In this document: positions 31,893 through 40,672 of the stretch, one piece after another
Position numbering within the stretch: position 1 is the stretch's first letter
Layout: every line of letters starts with the position of its first letter
Source: Thermobifida cellulosilytica TB100
Lineage (GTDB): Bacteria; Actinomycetota; Actinomycetes; Streptosporangiales; Streptosporangiaceae
NCBI RefSeq assembly: GCF_001517975.1
Contig: NZ_KQ950183.1
Coordinates: forward strand, 328,222 to 392,221
DNA length: 64,000 nucleotides
Direction: 5' to 3'
Position numbers and translations under genes: made by a program
Notes under the pieces: model-generated
Databases searched by the model: none
Told to the model about the DNA's origin: nothing
Seen by the model: only the letters and a program-made list of their open reading frames with translations

Positions 31893-34800
31893 TCAGGAAG
31901 GCACGGCCGTCGCCTCTATACGGCCCAGCACCTCCACCAGCGCCTCCATGCCGTCCTCGTCGAACAGGTCCTCGGGGCCGTTGGGGGCCAGCTCTGCGAA
32001 CGGCGACTCGTACAGCGCGCCGACCTCCAGCACCCCGTTGCGCTCCAGGTAGTCGACCATCCTCACCACGAACCGCGTCTGCGCGGCGCTGAGGGAGCGG
32101 CCGTGCCGGAACGCGGAGAAGGCCGCCTCGACCGCGTCGCGGTCCAGACCGAGCTGGAGCCGCACCAGACGGCCGAGGCCGCCCCCGTGCTCCTGCTCCG
32201 CCTCCCGCAACTCCTCCGCGGTGCACACCTGCGCCTCCAGCAGCGCCCCCTCCAGGGCGGCCAGGTCGGCGGCATCGACCTGCACCGCCGAACGCAGCTT
32301 CCGCACCGCAGGAAGGTCCTCGTGGCCGCGCAGGAAGCGCCGCAGCCGCCCCTCCAACCGGTCGCGTGCGGCGTCCGCCGGCACACCCCGCAGCACGGCC
32401 TCCGCGACCTCGCCGAGCTCGTCCTCGAAGTCGGTGTAGACCACCGTCCGCTGCACGGGGTCGACGAACCGCACCAGGGAGCGCATGCGGCGGCGCATCG
32501 ACTCCAGCATCGGTGCGGTCACGTCCACCCACCACTCGTCCCCGGCGACCTCCTCCAGGAACTCCTGCTGCCGACGCACGTCGGGAATGGAGGTCTTCCC
32601 CAGCAGCGCCGATGCGAGCTCCTGGATCCTGCCGCGGAGCCGCTCCTCGCCCGTCAGGTCGCCCGTGAGCCGCCCCAGTTGCAGGCGCAGCGACCACAGG
32701 TCGAAACGCCTGGCCTCCTCGGTGTCGTCGTCGGAGCGGTACTCGCTGGGCAGGCCCGCCAGGTGCTCGGTGATCTCGTCGTAGTCCTCCGGGCGCAGAC
32801 GGCGCCAGTGCGCGTAGTCGCTGTAGAACTCGACCTGGCGCAGGTGCGGGCGGACCAGGAAGCTGTCGCGGTTCATGCCCGCTACCGTGCGGTGCAGGTG
32901 GTGGGCCAGCTCACGGCGCAGGCCCGCCTCGCTGCGGGTGCCGTCCTCCTGCGGCTCCTCCTCACCCGCGGCGGCACCGCGCTCGTCGAGGACACGCAGC
33001 ACCTCCAGACGCTGCCGCATCAGCCGCTCGCCCAGCGACGGGGCCACGTGCCCCTCCGAGGAGGGCAGGTCCTGGTTGAAGAACTCGACGTTGCCGCACA
33101 GGTCGAAGACGAGGAAGTCCTCCTTGTCGCGGCCGGGACCGAACAGGTCGGGGCACAGCCGGGTGCCCCGACCGATCATCTGCCAGAACTTGGTCTTGGA
33201 CCGCACCAGTTTGAACAGCACCAGGTTGACGACCTCGGGTACGTCGATGCCGGTGTCGAGCATGTCCACCGAGATCGCGATGTGCGGAGCCCGGTCGGAG
33301 GCGGCGAACCGGTCGATGAGGTCCTGGGCGTACTCGCTGCGGTGGGTGACGACCCGGGCGAATTCGCCCCGGTACTCGGGATAGTTGGCGTTGAACCGCT
33401 CCTCGATGAACTCGGCGTGCGCCTGGTTCTTCGCGAAGATGATGGTCTTACCGAGCCGGTCGCCGCCCGCGACCCGGTGGCCGCGGGTCATCAGCACCTC
33501 AAGCGCCTTGTCCACGGTGTCGGCGTTGAACAGGAACTTGTTGACCGCCTCGGAGTCCACCTCGTCGGGCGGACCCTCCTCACCCCAGTCGAGGGCGTCC
33601 CACTCGGCCTTCTCCTCCTCGCTGAGGTCGTCGTAGCGGATGCCCTCGCGCTGGAACCGCAGCGGCACCGCCACGGTCTTGGGCAGCACCAGGTAGCCGT
33701 CGTGGGCGGCGTCCTCCAGGCTGTAGACGTAGGTGGGGTTCCCGGCCTCCAGCTCGAACAGGCGGTAGGTGTTGCGGTCCACCTCGTCCTTGGGGGTGGC
33801 GGTCAGGCCCAGCAGCAGCGCGTCGAAGTAGGCGAAGATCTCCCGGTACTTCTGGTAGACCGAGCGGTGCGCCTCGTCGACGACGACCAGGTCGAAGAAG
33901 CCGGGACCGAACCGGCGCACCCCCTCGTCGGTGCGGTCGATGAGGTTCATCATGGTCGGGTAGGTCGACACGTACACCCGGCCGTCGGCGTCCCGCTCGG
34001 TGACCAGGTTCACCGGGTTGGAGGCGCCCAGGTGGTTTTTGAACGCGTTCACGGCCTGGGTGACCAGCGCGGTGCGGTCGGCCAGGAACAGCACCCGCTT
34101 GACCCACCCGGCGCGCATGAGCTGGTCGACGAGGGCGACCGTGGTGCGGGTCTTGCCCGCGCCGGTGGCCATCACCACCAGGGCCTTGCGCCGCCCCGAC
34201 TCGAACGCTTCGCCGATGCGGCGGATCGCCTCCTTCTGGTAGGGGCGGCCCGCGATGTCGGAGTTGACCGGGACGCCCGCGAGGGCCTGGCGGGCGCGGC
34301 GCTGGACGAGCAGCCGCAGTTCGTCCTTGGTGTAGAAACCGCGCACCTGCCGGGGCGGGTACACAGTGTCGTCCCACAGGTAGGTGTCGTAGCCGCTGGT
34401 GTAGAAGATCACGGGACGGCGGCCGAACCTGGCTTCCAGGGCGTCAGCGTACAGCTTGGCCTGCTGCTGGCCCTCGGCGGGGCTGCGCCGGGCGCGTTTG
34501 GCCTCGACCACGGCGAGCGGGCGGCCGTCGTCGTCCCACAGCACGTAGTCGACCCGGCCGTTGCCGGAGGCGTTGGGCATGCCGGAGACCGGGTACTCGC
34601 GGTCGTGTTCGCCGTCGAGGCTCCAGCCCGCCTCCCGCAGCATCAGGTCGATGAGCAGGGCGCGGGTCTGCGCCTCGTCGTAGTCGTGCCGGTCGGCGCG
34701 CGCGGAGTTGGCGGCCTTGGCCTCGGCGACCTCGGCGCGCAGCCGCTGGAGTTCGGCGTTGAGCGCTTCGTTGTTCGCGCGGGCCTCGGCGAGTTCGGCG

Positions 34801-35306
34801 TCCCGGCGGGCGTGCTCCTGCTCCAGCCTCTTGAGTTCGGCCTGCCGCTTGATCCGCTCGGCGGGGGTGGCGGGGCGTTTGATGACGCCCGCGTCGAAGA
34901 CGAGGGTGTCGGCGGGCAGGTGGGCGGGGTCACGGGTGTAGGTGCGGGCCACCCAGTACAGCACGTGGAACAGTTCGGCCGCGACCTTCACAGCGTCCGA
35001 GGCGTGCACCGGCTCGGGCCGGTGCACCGCCCGGTTGCCGATACGCCGGATCACGTCCATCTTCCGCTGGAGAGCAGCACCGACCAGGGCGACCAGCGTC
35101 GGCTCGGTGATCAGCCCGTGCAGGTCGTCCCTGGCCGGTCGACGGAGAGAGGCGTCGTACCGGTACAGCCAGTCGACGGTCAGCTCCAGCGCACGCCGCG
35201 CGTAGAAGCACGACGTGCGCGGATCGACCCGCGCGAGCCGTTCGGCCCGCACAGCCTCGTCGTACAGTTCCGGCCACTCAGCGGAGAGGAACGCAAAGTT
35301 GGACAT
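31893..35306 (-). CDS. hsdR: Type I restriction endonuclease subunit R (EcoEI-like, with DUF4145)
   Basis: The translocase and nuclease subunit of a type I restriction-modification system, 1137 residues. In order: DUF4145 (about 20-115), a charged coiled coil (about 140-205), the nuclease domain with GRVDYVLW and VVEAKRA (PD-ExK, about 245-270), then SF2 motor motifs ATGAGKT near 378, DEAHRS near 470, LTATP near 493 and QMIGRGTRL near 700, and an EcoEI-type C-terminal helical domain. All key residues appear intact. ATG 35306 lies 86 bp after the hsdS stop. The order hsdM-hsdS-hsdR on one strand implies an operon. Confidence 0.93.
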   Translation of the reverse strand: MSNFAFLSAEWPELYDEAVRAERLARVDPRTSCFYARRALELTVDWLYRYDASLRRPARDDLHGLITEPTLVALVGAALQRKMDVIRRIGNRAVHRPEPVHASDAVKVAAELFHVLYWVARTYTRDPAHLPADTLVFDAGVIKRPATPAERIKRQAELKRLEQEHARRDAELAEARANNEALNAELQRLRAEVAEAKAANSARADRHDYDEAQTRALLIDLMLREAGWSLDGEHDREYPVSGMPNASGNGRVDYVLWDDDGRPLAVVEAKRARRSPAEGQQQAKLYADALEARFGRRPVIFYTSGYDTYLWDDTVYPPRQVRGFYTKDELRLLVQRRARQALAGVPVNSDIAGRPYQKEAIRRIGEAFESGRRKALVVMATGAGKTRTTVALVDQLMRAGWVKRVLFLADRTALVTQAVNAFKNHLGASNPVNLVTERDADGRVYVSTYPTMMNLIDRTDEGVRRFGPGFFDLVVVDEAHRSVYQKYREIFAYFDALLLGLTATPKDEVDRNTYRLFELEAGNPTYVYSLEDAAHDGYLVLPKTVAVPLRFQREGIRYDDLSEEEKAEWDALDWGEEGPPDEVDSEAVNKFLFNADTVDKALEVLMTRGHRVAGGDRLGKTIIFAKNQAHAEFIEERFNANYPEYRGEFARVVTHRSEYAQDLIDRFAASDRAPHIAISVDMLDTGIDVPEVVNLVLFKLVRSKTKFWQMIGRGTRLCPDLFGPGRDKEDFLVFDLCGNVEFFNQDLPSSEGHVAPSLGERLMRQRLEVLRVLDERGAAAGEEEPQEDGTRSEAGLRRELAHHLHRTVAGMNRDSFLVRPHLRQVEFYSDYAHWRRLRPEDYDEITEHLAGLPSEYRSDDDTEEARRFDLWSLRLQLGRLTGDLTGEERLRGRIQELASALLGKTSIPDVRRQQEFLEEVAGDEWWVDVTAPMLESMRRRMRSLVRFVDPVQRTVVYTDFEDELGEVAEAVLRGVPADAARDRLEGRLRRFLRGHEDLPAVRKLRSAVQVDAADLAALEGALLEAQVCTAEELREAEQEHGGGLGRLVRLQLGLDRDAVEAAFSAFRHGRSLSAAQTRFVVRMVDYLERNGVLEVGALYESPFAELAPNGPEDLFDEDGMEALVEVLGRIEATAVPS

Positions 35307-35392
35307 GCCCGGGATCTTATAGCGGGCGATCTAGAAAAAACGGGCATTTCATCAGAATTGGCTACGAGGCTGGCGGGATACGGCCGCTGCGG

Positions 35393-36598
35393 CTACGCGG
35401 CGTCGGAGAAGAGTTCCCCGCGGAAAGCCCGGTGCTGGAGGGAGGCGAACAGCTCGTCCAGGCGGGCGAGATGGGCGCGGTGGGCCTCCTTGAGGGAGTT
35501 GATGGCGGAGACCTGTGAGAGGTAAGCCTGCTGGTTGGCGATCGGGGGAATGTTTACCTGAATTCCTCGCACGTCGCGCTGGTTGATGCTGGACTGGTTG
35601 ACCGCGTTTTTCGCTGCGGACATGATCTGTGACTTGACGTATCTTGTCTGCAAGAATTGAACAAGATATCCGGGTTCGACTACATCGCGTTTCAGGCTGA
35701 ACCTCATCATGTTCGACTCGAACACGGTTGGCTCCGGAAGGTGAGGAACCAGGGCGCACTTTCCCAGGTATTCAAGGCTGTTGACCCTGTTGATCAGGAC
35801 GTCGCCTGGGTGGAGGAGATAACGATCAATTTCGTTGGCTTCGAGTTCAACGCGTTTAAGGGAAGAGGGGTTCTTGATGACTCCGTCGTAGAACGCATCA
35901 ATCCGGACAATAGGGGTGCCTGTCCCGTACCTGCTCGATGGCTTGTATATCCCGTTCTGGGGGCCGTTGTTGATTAGTTCTCCCAGAGAAACCCTTGTCC
36001 AGTTTTTAGTATTTCTTTGGGGGTCGCCGAACATGTCGAGGAAGACGGACTGGATGAGATCGTCGAGGAGGGCGATGGACTCGCGGCGCTTGGCGCGCAG
36101 GGCGTCGACCTTGTCGAGGACAGCGGCGATCCGGCGTTGTTCGTTGAGCGGAGGGAGGGGGACGGGAAGTTTCTTTAGATTGTCAATAGGAAAGTTGTCC
36201 GCAGTGGTGGCTCGGACCCATTGCAGAATATGCCCTGATCGCTCCTTGATGAATCGGGCTAGATAGTTTGGATCTATGCGATCTGAACAGACCAGGGCCT
36301 TCATGTCTTGATTGATGGCGACCGGCCTGCGGTTTAGGCTGACTGGGAGAGTGTGTTTCAGAACTCCAGAGCGAACGACAATTAGGACAGAATTTGCAGG
36401 AACGAGTCGGGTGCTGCTGTGCTCAAGTCCTTCCTGGGTGATATTTACTTGAGCCTTGTCTATGTGCCATGATTTCATGTCCTTGGGGGTCACCCAAGGG
36501 ATGTCGCCACCATAGTAGTCGGGATTGGTTCGGGCTGGGGTTCCGCCGCCGACCACACGGACTACTTCGCCGATGAGAGCTCTGTCCCATTCATTCAT
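35393..36598 (-). CDS. hsdS: Type I restriction-modification specificity subunit S
   Basis: The 401-residue DNA-recognition subunit. Two target recognition domains (about 1-150 and 205-360) alternate with conserved helices (PPLNEQRRIAAVLDKVDALRAKRRESIALLDDLIQSVF near 150-190, and IANQQAYLSQVSAINSLKEAHRAHLARLDELFASLQHRAF at the end). The start ATG overlaps the hsdM stop as ATGA (36595-36598), so translation is coupled. Base composition in the recognition domains (35500-36000 and 36150-36500) is far more AT-rich than the rest of the window. This is common for horizontally shuffled specificity domains. The target sequence cannot be predicted here. Confidence 0.93.
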   Translation of the reverse strand: MNEWDRALIGEVVRVVGGGTPARTNPDYYGGDIPWVTPKDMKSWHIDKAQVNITQEGLEHSSTRLVPANSVLIVVRSGVLKHTLPVSLNRRPVAINQDMKALVCSDRIDPNYLARFIKERSGHILQWVRATTADNFPIDNLKKLPVPLPPLNEQRRIAAVLDKVDALRAKRRESIALLDDLIQSVFLDMFGDPQRNTKNWTRVSLGELINNGPQNGIYKPSSRYGTGTPIVRIDAFYDGVIKNPSSLKRVELEANEIDRYLLHPGDVLINRVNSLEYLGKCALVPHLPEPTVFESNMMRFSLKRDVVEPGYLVQFLQTRYVKSQIMSAAKNAVNQSSINQRDVRGIQVNIPPIANQQAYLSQVSAINSLKEAHRAHLARLDELFASLQHRAFRGELFSDAA

Positions 36599-38115
36599 TC
36601 CAGTAGTCCTTTCAGATCCGACATGCTTTCTTGGATTTCTGTTTCAATTCGGGTCAGATCATTCATGATCTCGGCTGGAGCGCGGTGCTTGACTTCCTCG
36701 TAAACGACTTCCTTGTACCGGTTGAGGCTCAGGTCGTAGCCGTTCTCAGCGATCTCGTCCTTAGGGACGCAGAAGCTTTGTTCGGTGCGGGCTCTGTCTT
36801 GCTCGTCTGCATTACGCCGGTTCCAGCGAGCGAGTACATCGGGCAGGTTGTTCTTGGCGTGCTCGTCCTCGCTCAACTCTCCGGCTGCGGGAACCGGGCC
36901 GAGTTTGTCTTCGGGGAGCAGCGGGTTCCGCTTGTCGTCCAGGCTCAGCCCGTCGGCGGTGACCTCGTAGAACCACACGTTGTCGGTGCCGCCGCTGTTG
37001 GTCTTGGTGAACAGCAGGATCGCGGTGGACACCCCTGCGTACGGTTTGAACACCCCGCTGGGCAGCTTGACCACGCCGTCCAGCTTGTGCTCCTCCACCA
37101 GGATGCGGCGGATCTCCTTGTGCGCCTTGGTGGACCCGAACAGCACACCGTCCGGCACGATCACCGCTGCCCGGCCGCCCGGCTTGAGCAGGCGCAGGAA
37201 CAGCGCGAGGAAGAGCAGTTCGGTCTTCTTGGTCTTGACGATCCGCTGGAGGTCCTTGGCGGTGCTCTCGTAGTCGAGACTGCCCGCGAACGGCGGGTTG
37301 GCCAGGATCAGGGAGTACTTCTCGGCCTCACCGCTGGCGCTCTCGGCCAGGGAGTCGCGGTAGCGGATGTCGGGGTTCTCCACCCCGTGCAACAGCATGT
37401 TCATGCTGCCGATGCGCAGCATGGTGGAGTCGAAGTCGAACCCGTGGAACATGCTGTTGTTGAAGTGCCGGGTCTGCTCGGGGCCGAGCAGAGCGTCGGC
37501 ATGGGTACGGCGCACGTAGGAGGCCGCCTCCATGAGGAAGCCCGCTGTGCCGCACGCCGGGTCGCAGATCTCGTCATCCGGTCCGGGGGCCGTCATCTCG
37601 ACCATGAGCTGGATGATGTGGCGGGGCGTGCGGAACTGGCCGTTGTGCCCGGCGGTGGCGATCTTGCTGAGCATGTACTCGTACAGGTCGCCCTTGGTGT
37701 CGCCCGCCTCCAGGTCAACTTCGTCGAGCATGTCCACCACCCGGGCCAACAGGCCGGGAGTGGGGATGGTGAACCGGGCATCCCCCATGTGCTCCGAGTA
37801 GGTGGAGCCTCCTCCACCGAGGACGCGCAGGAAGGGGAAGACGCCCTTGTCCACGATCTCGTACATGACCTCGGGGGCGTAGCCCTTGAAGACCGACCAG
37901 CGGAGGTCCTGCTGGTCGTCGGTGAAGATCGGGTTCTCGATCGGCCGTCTGGTGCGGTTGGCCTTGCGCTCCTTGCGGGTGTGGATCTCGTCCAGCCGCT
38001 TGATGAACATCAAGTAGGTGATCTGCTCGATCACCTCCAGGGGGTTGGAGATGCCTCCCGACCAGAAGGCGTCCCACACGCGGTCGATCTTGTTCTTCAG
38101 TTCTCCGGTGATCAC
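36595..38115 (-). CDS. hsdM: Type I restriction-modification DNA methyltransferase subunit M
   Basis: A 506-residue N6-adenine methyltransferase. An N-terminal helical domain (KNKIDRVWDAFWSGGISNPLEVIEQITYLMFIKRLDE) precedes the catalytic domain with SAM motif DPACGTAGFL near 186 and catalytic NPPFAG near 272. With HsdS it modifies host DNA; with HsdR it restricts foreign DNA. The start is GTG 38115. No ribosome binding site is visible, and a TACGGT seven to twelve nt upstream could be a -10 of a leaderless mRNA. An upstream in-frame extension to 38220 looks non-homologous. Confidence 0.93.
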   Translation of the reverse strand: MITGELKNKIDRVWDAFWSGGISNPLEVIEQITYLMFIKRLDEIHTRKERKANRTRRPIENPIFTDDQQDLRWSVFKGYAPEVMYEIVDKGVFPFLRVLGGGGSTYSEHMGDARFTIPTPGLLARVVDMLDEVDLEAGDTKGDLYEYMLSKIATAGHNGQFRTPRHIIQLMVEMTAPGPDDEICDPACGTAGFLMEAASYVRRTHADALLGPEQTRHFNNSMFHGFDFDSTMLRIGSMNMLLHGVENPDIRYRDSLAESASGEAEKYSLILANPPFAGSLDYESTAKDLQRIVKTKKTELLFLALFLRLLKPGGRAAVIVPDGVLFGSTKAHKEIRRILVEEHKLDGVVKLPSGVFKPYAGVSTAILLFTKTNSGGTDNVWFYEVTADGLSLDDKRNPLLPEDKLGPVPAAGELSEDEHAKNNLPDVLARWNRRNADEQDRARTEQSFCVPKDEIAENGYDLSLNRYKEVVYEEVKHRAPAEIMNDLTRIETEIQESMSDLKGLLE

Positions 38116-38232
38116 GCGGCGACCGTACCAGGGTTGGAGGACATATCGGGCCTGTTCTTGCCGTATCGGCGCCGGTGGGAGCGGGAAGTGAGGCCGCGCT
38201 CCCACCGGCGCCCCGATCACGGCCGTGCGGTG

Positions 38233-38778
38233 TCAGAGGGCGGGCCAGGCGCTTCCGGCCAGGTCGTAGTCGAGGGTGAACCAGACGCGGCGGAAGGACT
38301 GGCGGCCGTCGTCGCCCCAGGAGGTGGCCAGGGCGTCCACCAGGGCCAGGCCGCGGCCGTGCTCGCGCTCGGGGTCGAGGGGGAGCACGGCCAGGTACTC
38401 GGGGTCGCGGATCGGGGTGATGCGGCCGTCGCCGGAGTCGGAGCAGGTGAGTTTCATGTGGGTGGGGGTGCGCACCACGTGCAGGGTGAAGGTGCCGCCC
38501 GCACGGCCGGAGTTGGTGTGGCGGATGGCGTTGGTGGCCAGCTCCACGCCGAGTAGGCGGAACAGGTGGACGTAGTCGGGGTCGCGTCCGGCCGCGCACG
38601 TGGCCAGGAAGGCGTGGACGAGGGGGAGGAAGGCGCGTTCGCCGCGGAACTCGAAGGAGCGGCGGGTGTAGGGGACGGGCTCGGCTGTGGTGTCGAAGTA
38701 GTGCTCCTTGCCGGGCGGGATCACCAGCCCCAGCGGGACGGTGACGGAGGGGAGCGGCGGAGGGGCGAGCAGCGGCAT
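38233..38778 (-). CDS. ATP-binding protein, anti-sigma-factor-kinase type (HATPase_c_2)
   Basis: A 181-residue GHKL-fold protein. Visible motifs are the N-box VELATNAIRHTNSG near 88-101, the G1-like CSDSGDGRITP and the G2-like HGRGLALVDALATSWG near 141-156. Proteins of this type are regularly encoded beside DUF5753/DUF397 genes in Streptomyces, as here, where the HTH gene starts divergently 192 bp away. ATG 38778 has GAGGAG upstream. It is probably an anti-sigma or serine kinase-like regulator; the partner is unknown. It lies 117 bp upstream of hsdM on the same strand. Confidence 0.85.
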   Translation of the reverse strand: MPLLAPPPLPSVTVPLGLVIPPGKEHYFDTTAEPVPYTRRSFEFRGERAFLPLVHAFLATCAAGRDPDYVHLFRLLGVELATNAIRHTNSGRAGGTFTLHVVRTPTHMKLTCSDSGDGRITPIRDPEYLAVLPLDPEREHGRGLALVDALATSWGDDGRQSFRRVWFTLDYDLAGSAWPAL

Positions 38779-38877
38779 GGCGAACTCCTCGGAAGACGAC
38801 GTGGCTGTGCGGTGAGATGCCCGTGAACAGTGCGGTTTGCGGGACAGGGACGGCAGACGCCTCATAAGTTCGGTCGA

Positions 38878-38898
38878 CAGACAGTCCGTAGCTGTCTG
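38878..38898. promoter_or_regulatory. Inverted repeat CAGACAG-N7-CTGTCTG in the ATPase/HTH divergent region
   Basis: Perfect 7-bp arms lie 100 bp upstream of the ATPase start and 73 bp upstream of the HTH start. They are just before a -10-like CATAGT at 38907-38912 reading towards the HTH gene. A regulator site is inferred. Confidence 0.45.
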
Positions 38899-38912
38899 AC
38901 CACTCCCATAGT

Positions 38913-38964
38913 AAACTCAGAATCCCAATCCACAAGCGAAAAACTCAGATTCCCAAAGTTGGGA
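38913..38964. promoter_or_regulatory. Direct repeats AAACTCAGAWTCCCAA and TCCCAA-AG-TTGGGA palindrome before the HTH gene
   Basis: Two 16-bp direct repeats at 38913-38928 and 38941-38956 differ at one base and are exactly 28 bp apart. The second runs into the palindrome TCCCAAAGTTGGGA (38951-38964), ending 6 bp before the HTH start codon. Autoregulation by the HTH protein is the likely use. Confidence 0.55.
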
Positions 38965-38970
38965 TGGTTC

Positions 38971-39828
38971 ATGGACTACCGCAGCCCCAACGTCCGTCGC
39001 CGACGTCTTGGCCAAGTCCTACGAGGACTCCGCGAACAGGCCGGGATGACACTGGAGGAAGCCGCCCAGAAGGCCAACGTGCCCCGCTCCACCCTGGGAC
39101 GCATCGAAACCGCTGACGCCCGACGCCTCCGTGCGAGTGATCTTGATGCGCTCGCCGACCTCTACAAGGTGGACCAGAAGACACGCGAGGCGATGCACCA
39201 GCTCGCTCAGCAGTCCAAGGAGCGCGGCTGGTGGTCCAAGTACCGGGATGTCTTCGGCGATCAGGCGCTTCCCGACTGGGAGGCGGAGGCGTCGATGATT
39301 CGGACCTTCGAGGCGCTGACCATTCCCGGCCTGTTCCAGACTCCCGAATACGCCACCGCTGTCTTCCAGGCTGGCCGTGCCATTAGGGAAGAGGATGTGG
39401 TCCGCCGTGTCGAGGCGCGCATGAAGCGTCGCGAGATCTTCAACTGGATCAAGCCGCCGCACATGGTGGCGGTCATCGACGAAGGGGCACTGCGCCGCCT
39501 TGTCGGTGGTCCCGAGGTGATGCGTGAGCAGCTTGTTCACCTGAAGAACATGGCCCACCGTCACCACATCGACATCCAAGTACTTCCTTACGCAGCAGGA
39601 GCACACCTCGCCCTGGCCGGACCGTTCACTATCCTCGACTTCCCAAGTCCGAAAGACCAGCCGATCGTCTACGTTGGCACTGCCGCAGACGACCTGTTCC
39701 TGGAGCAACCAGACGAAATCGAGCGGTATAACGTGGCATTCAGTAACGTTCAGGGCGTGGCGCTGTCCACAGCTCTGTCGGTTGAGTTCATCGACGACGT
39801 TCTGAAATCCCTGGGGAGCGCATCATGA
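38971..39828 (+). CDS. Helix-turn-helix (XRE) regulator with DUF5753
   Basis: A 285-residue protein with the same architecture as the one at 5017: HTH at about 11-66 (LGQVLRGLREQAGMTLEEAAQKANVPRSTLGRIE) and DUF5753 at about 100-280 (EALTIPGLFQTPEYA, QVLPYAAGAH). It is clearly diverged in sequence from that copy. ATG 38971 follows a palindrome without a strong ribosome binding site. The stop overlaps the start of the DUF397 gene as ATGA (39825-39828). Codon use is less GC-biased than in core genes. The three-gene set with the divergent ATPase is a typical actinomycete developmental-regulator module. Confidence 0.88.
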   Translation: MDYRSPNVRRRRLGQVLRGLREQAGMTLEEAAQKANVPRSTLGRIETADARRLRASDLDALADLYKVDQKTREAMHQLAQQSKERGWWSKYRDVFGDQALPDWEAEASMIRTFEALTIPGLFQTPEYATAVFQAGRAIREEDVVRRVEARMKRREIFNWIKPPHMVAVIDEGALRRLVGGPEVMREQLVHLKNMAHRHHIDIQVLPYAAGAHLALAGPFTILDFPSPKDQPIVYVGTAADDLFLEQPDEIERYNVAFSNVQGVALSTALSVEFIDDVLKSLGSAS

Positions 39829-40079
39829 CCGTCAGACTGGAGTTCCGGAAGAGCAGCTACAGCGCTCAGAATCAGAACTGCGTAGAGGTAGCCTCAGTGC
39901 TTCCCGACTTGCGCAAGAGCAGCTACAGCAGACAGGAACCCAACTGCGTCGAAGTCGCCCCTCTGCCTGCCCCCGGCGCAGCGGTGCGGGACTCCAAGCA
40001 CCCTGGTGCCGGGTACCTCGCCTTCCCCGCCACCGAGTGGGAGGCGTTCCTCGCCACCGCGCGCCGCGGCGCACTCTGA
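39825..40079 (+). CDS. DUF397 protein with duplicated N-terminal motif
   Basis: An 84-residue protein translationally coupled to the HTH gene. The family motif occurs twice: FRKSSYSAQNQNCVEVA (residues 7-23) and LRKSSYSRQEPNCVEVA (29-45). A single C-terminal part VRDSKHPGAGYLAFPATEWEAFLATARRG follows. Ordinary DUF397 proteins, such as the one at 5825, have one copy in about 60 residues, so this is an internal tandem duplication. It is expected to act with the HTH partner. Confidence 0.88.
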   Translation: MTVRLEFRKSSYSAQNQNCVEVASVLPDLRKSSYSRQEPNCVEVAPLPAPGAAVRDSKHPGAGYLAFPATEWEAFLATARRGAL

Positions 40080-40672
40080 TCCGCATGGGGCTGCCGCCTG
40101 CGGGGCGGACTACAGAAGGCGGCCGTGGTTGGTGCCGGCCTTCGCCGTGAGGGGTGTGTTTCGGCCGGGGAGGCCCGGCAGCCTTCACCTCTCCCTGGGT
40201 GGGGGAGGAGTTATCACCTTTGCGCCTGTGAGTGGTTTCTCGAGGGCGCAGGGGAGAGGGCTTCCCCTTCGGGGCGGGGGAAGTGACCCCGAGCTCACGA
40301 GGGCGGGGCAGGGGCTTTCACCTTTCTGGCCGAGGGCGGCTTTCCCAGCGCCCGGGAGCGGCGGAAGGGCCTCCCCGCGGCCGGGCGGCTTCCTGGGGCG
40401 TAGGAGCTTCGCTGTCCCTCCGGTACCAGGAGTCTCCTCGGGGCTGTCGCGTCTCGTGGTCGAAGGACGCCCTGGTCGGGCGGTGGCGGTCCTCGGCCGA
40501 GGAGCTTCCCCTCCCGCGGTGGCCGTGGGGGCATGGGTGCTCGTGCGGGGAAGGCCGCCCCGCGGGCGTCGCGGCTGCCGGGAGGGCGCCCGAGCTGCCT
40601 GCTCCTAGCATGGGAAGCAGGACCGCCCCGCCGGGGTTGACACAGGGTGGAGACGTGACGAGGAGGGCAGCC
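40080..40672. other. 593-bp intergenic region, no gene recognised
   Basis: GC-rich, strongly G-biased on the plus strand (for example 40195-40330), with recurring short TCACCTTT-like words at 40186, 40214 and 40318. Open frames through it give low-complexity protein with no recognisable domain. It marks the right edge of the R-M/regulator island and may be decayed sequence. Confidence 0.45.

Noticed and set aside
40232-40672. In-frame N-terminal extension of pepP
   Set aside because: The extension has no family similarity and the GTG at 40673 has a well-spaced GAGGAGG.
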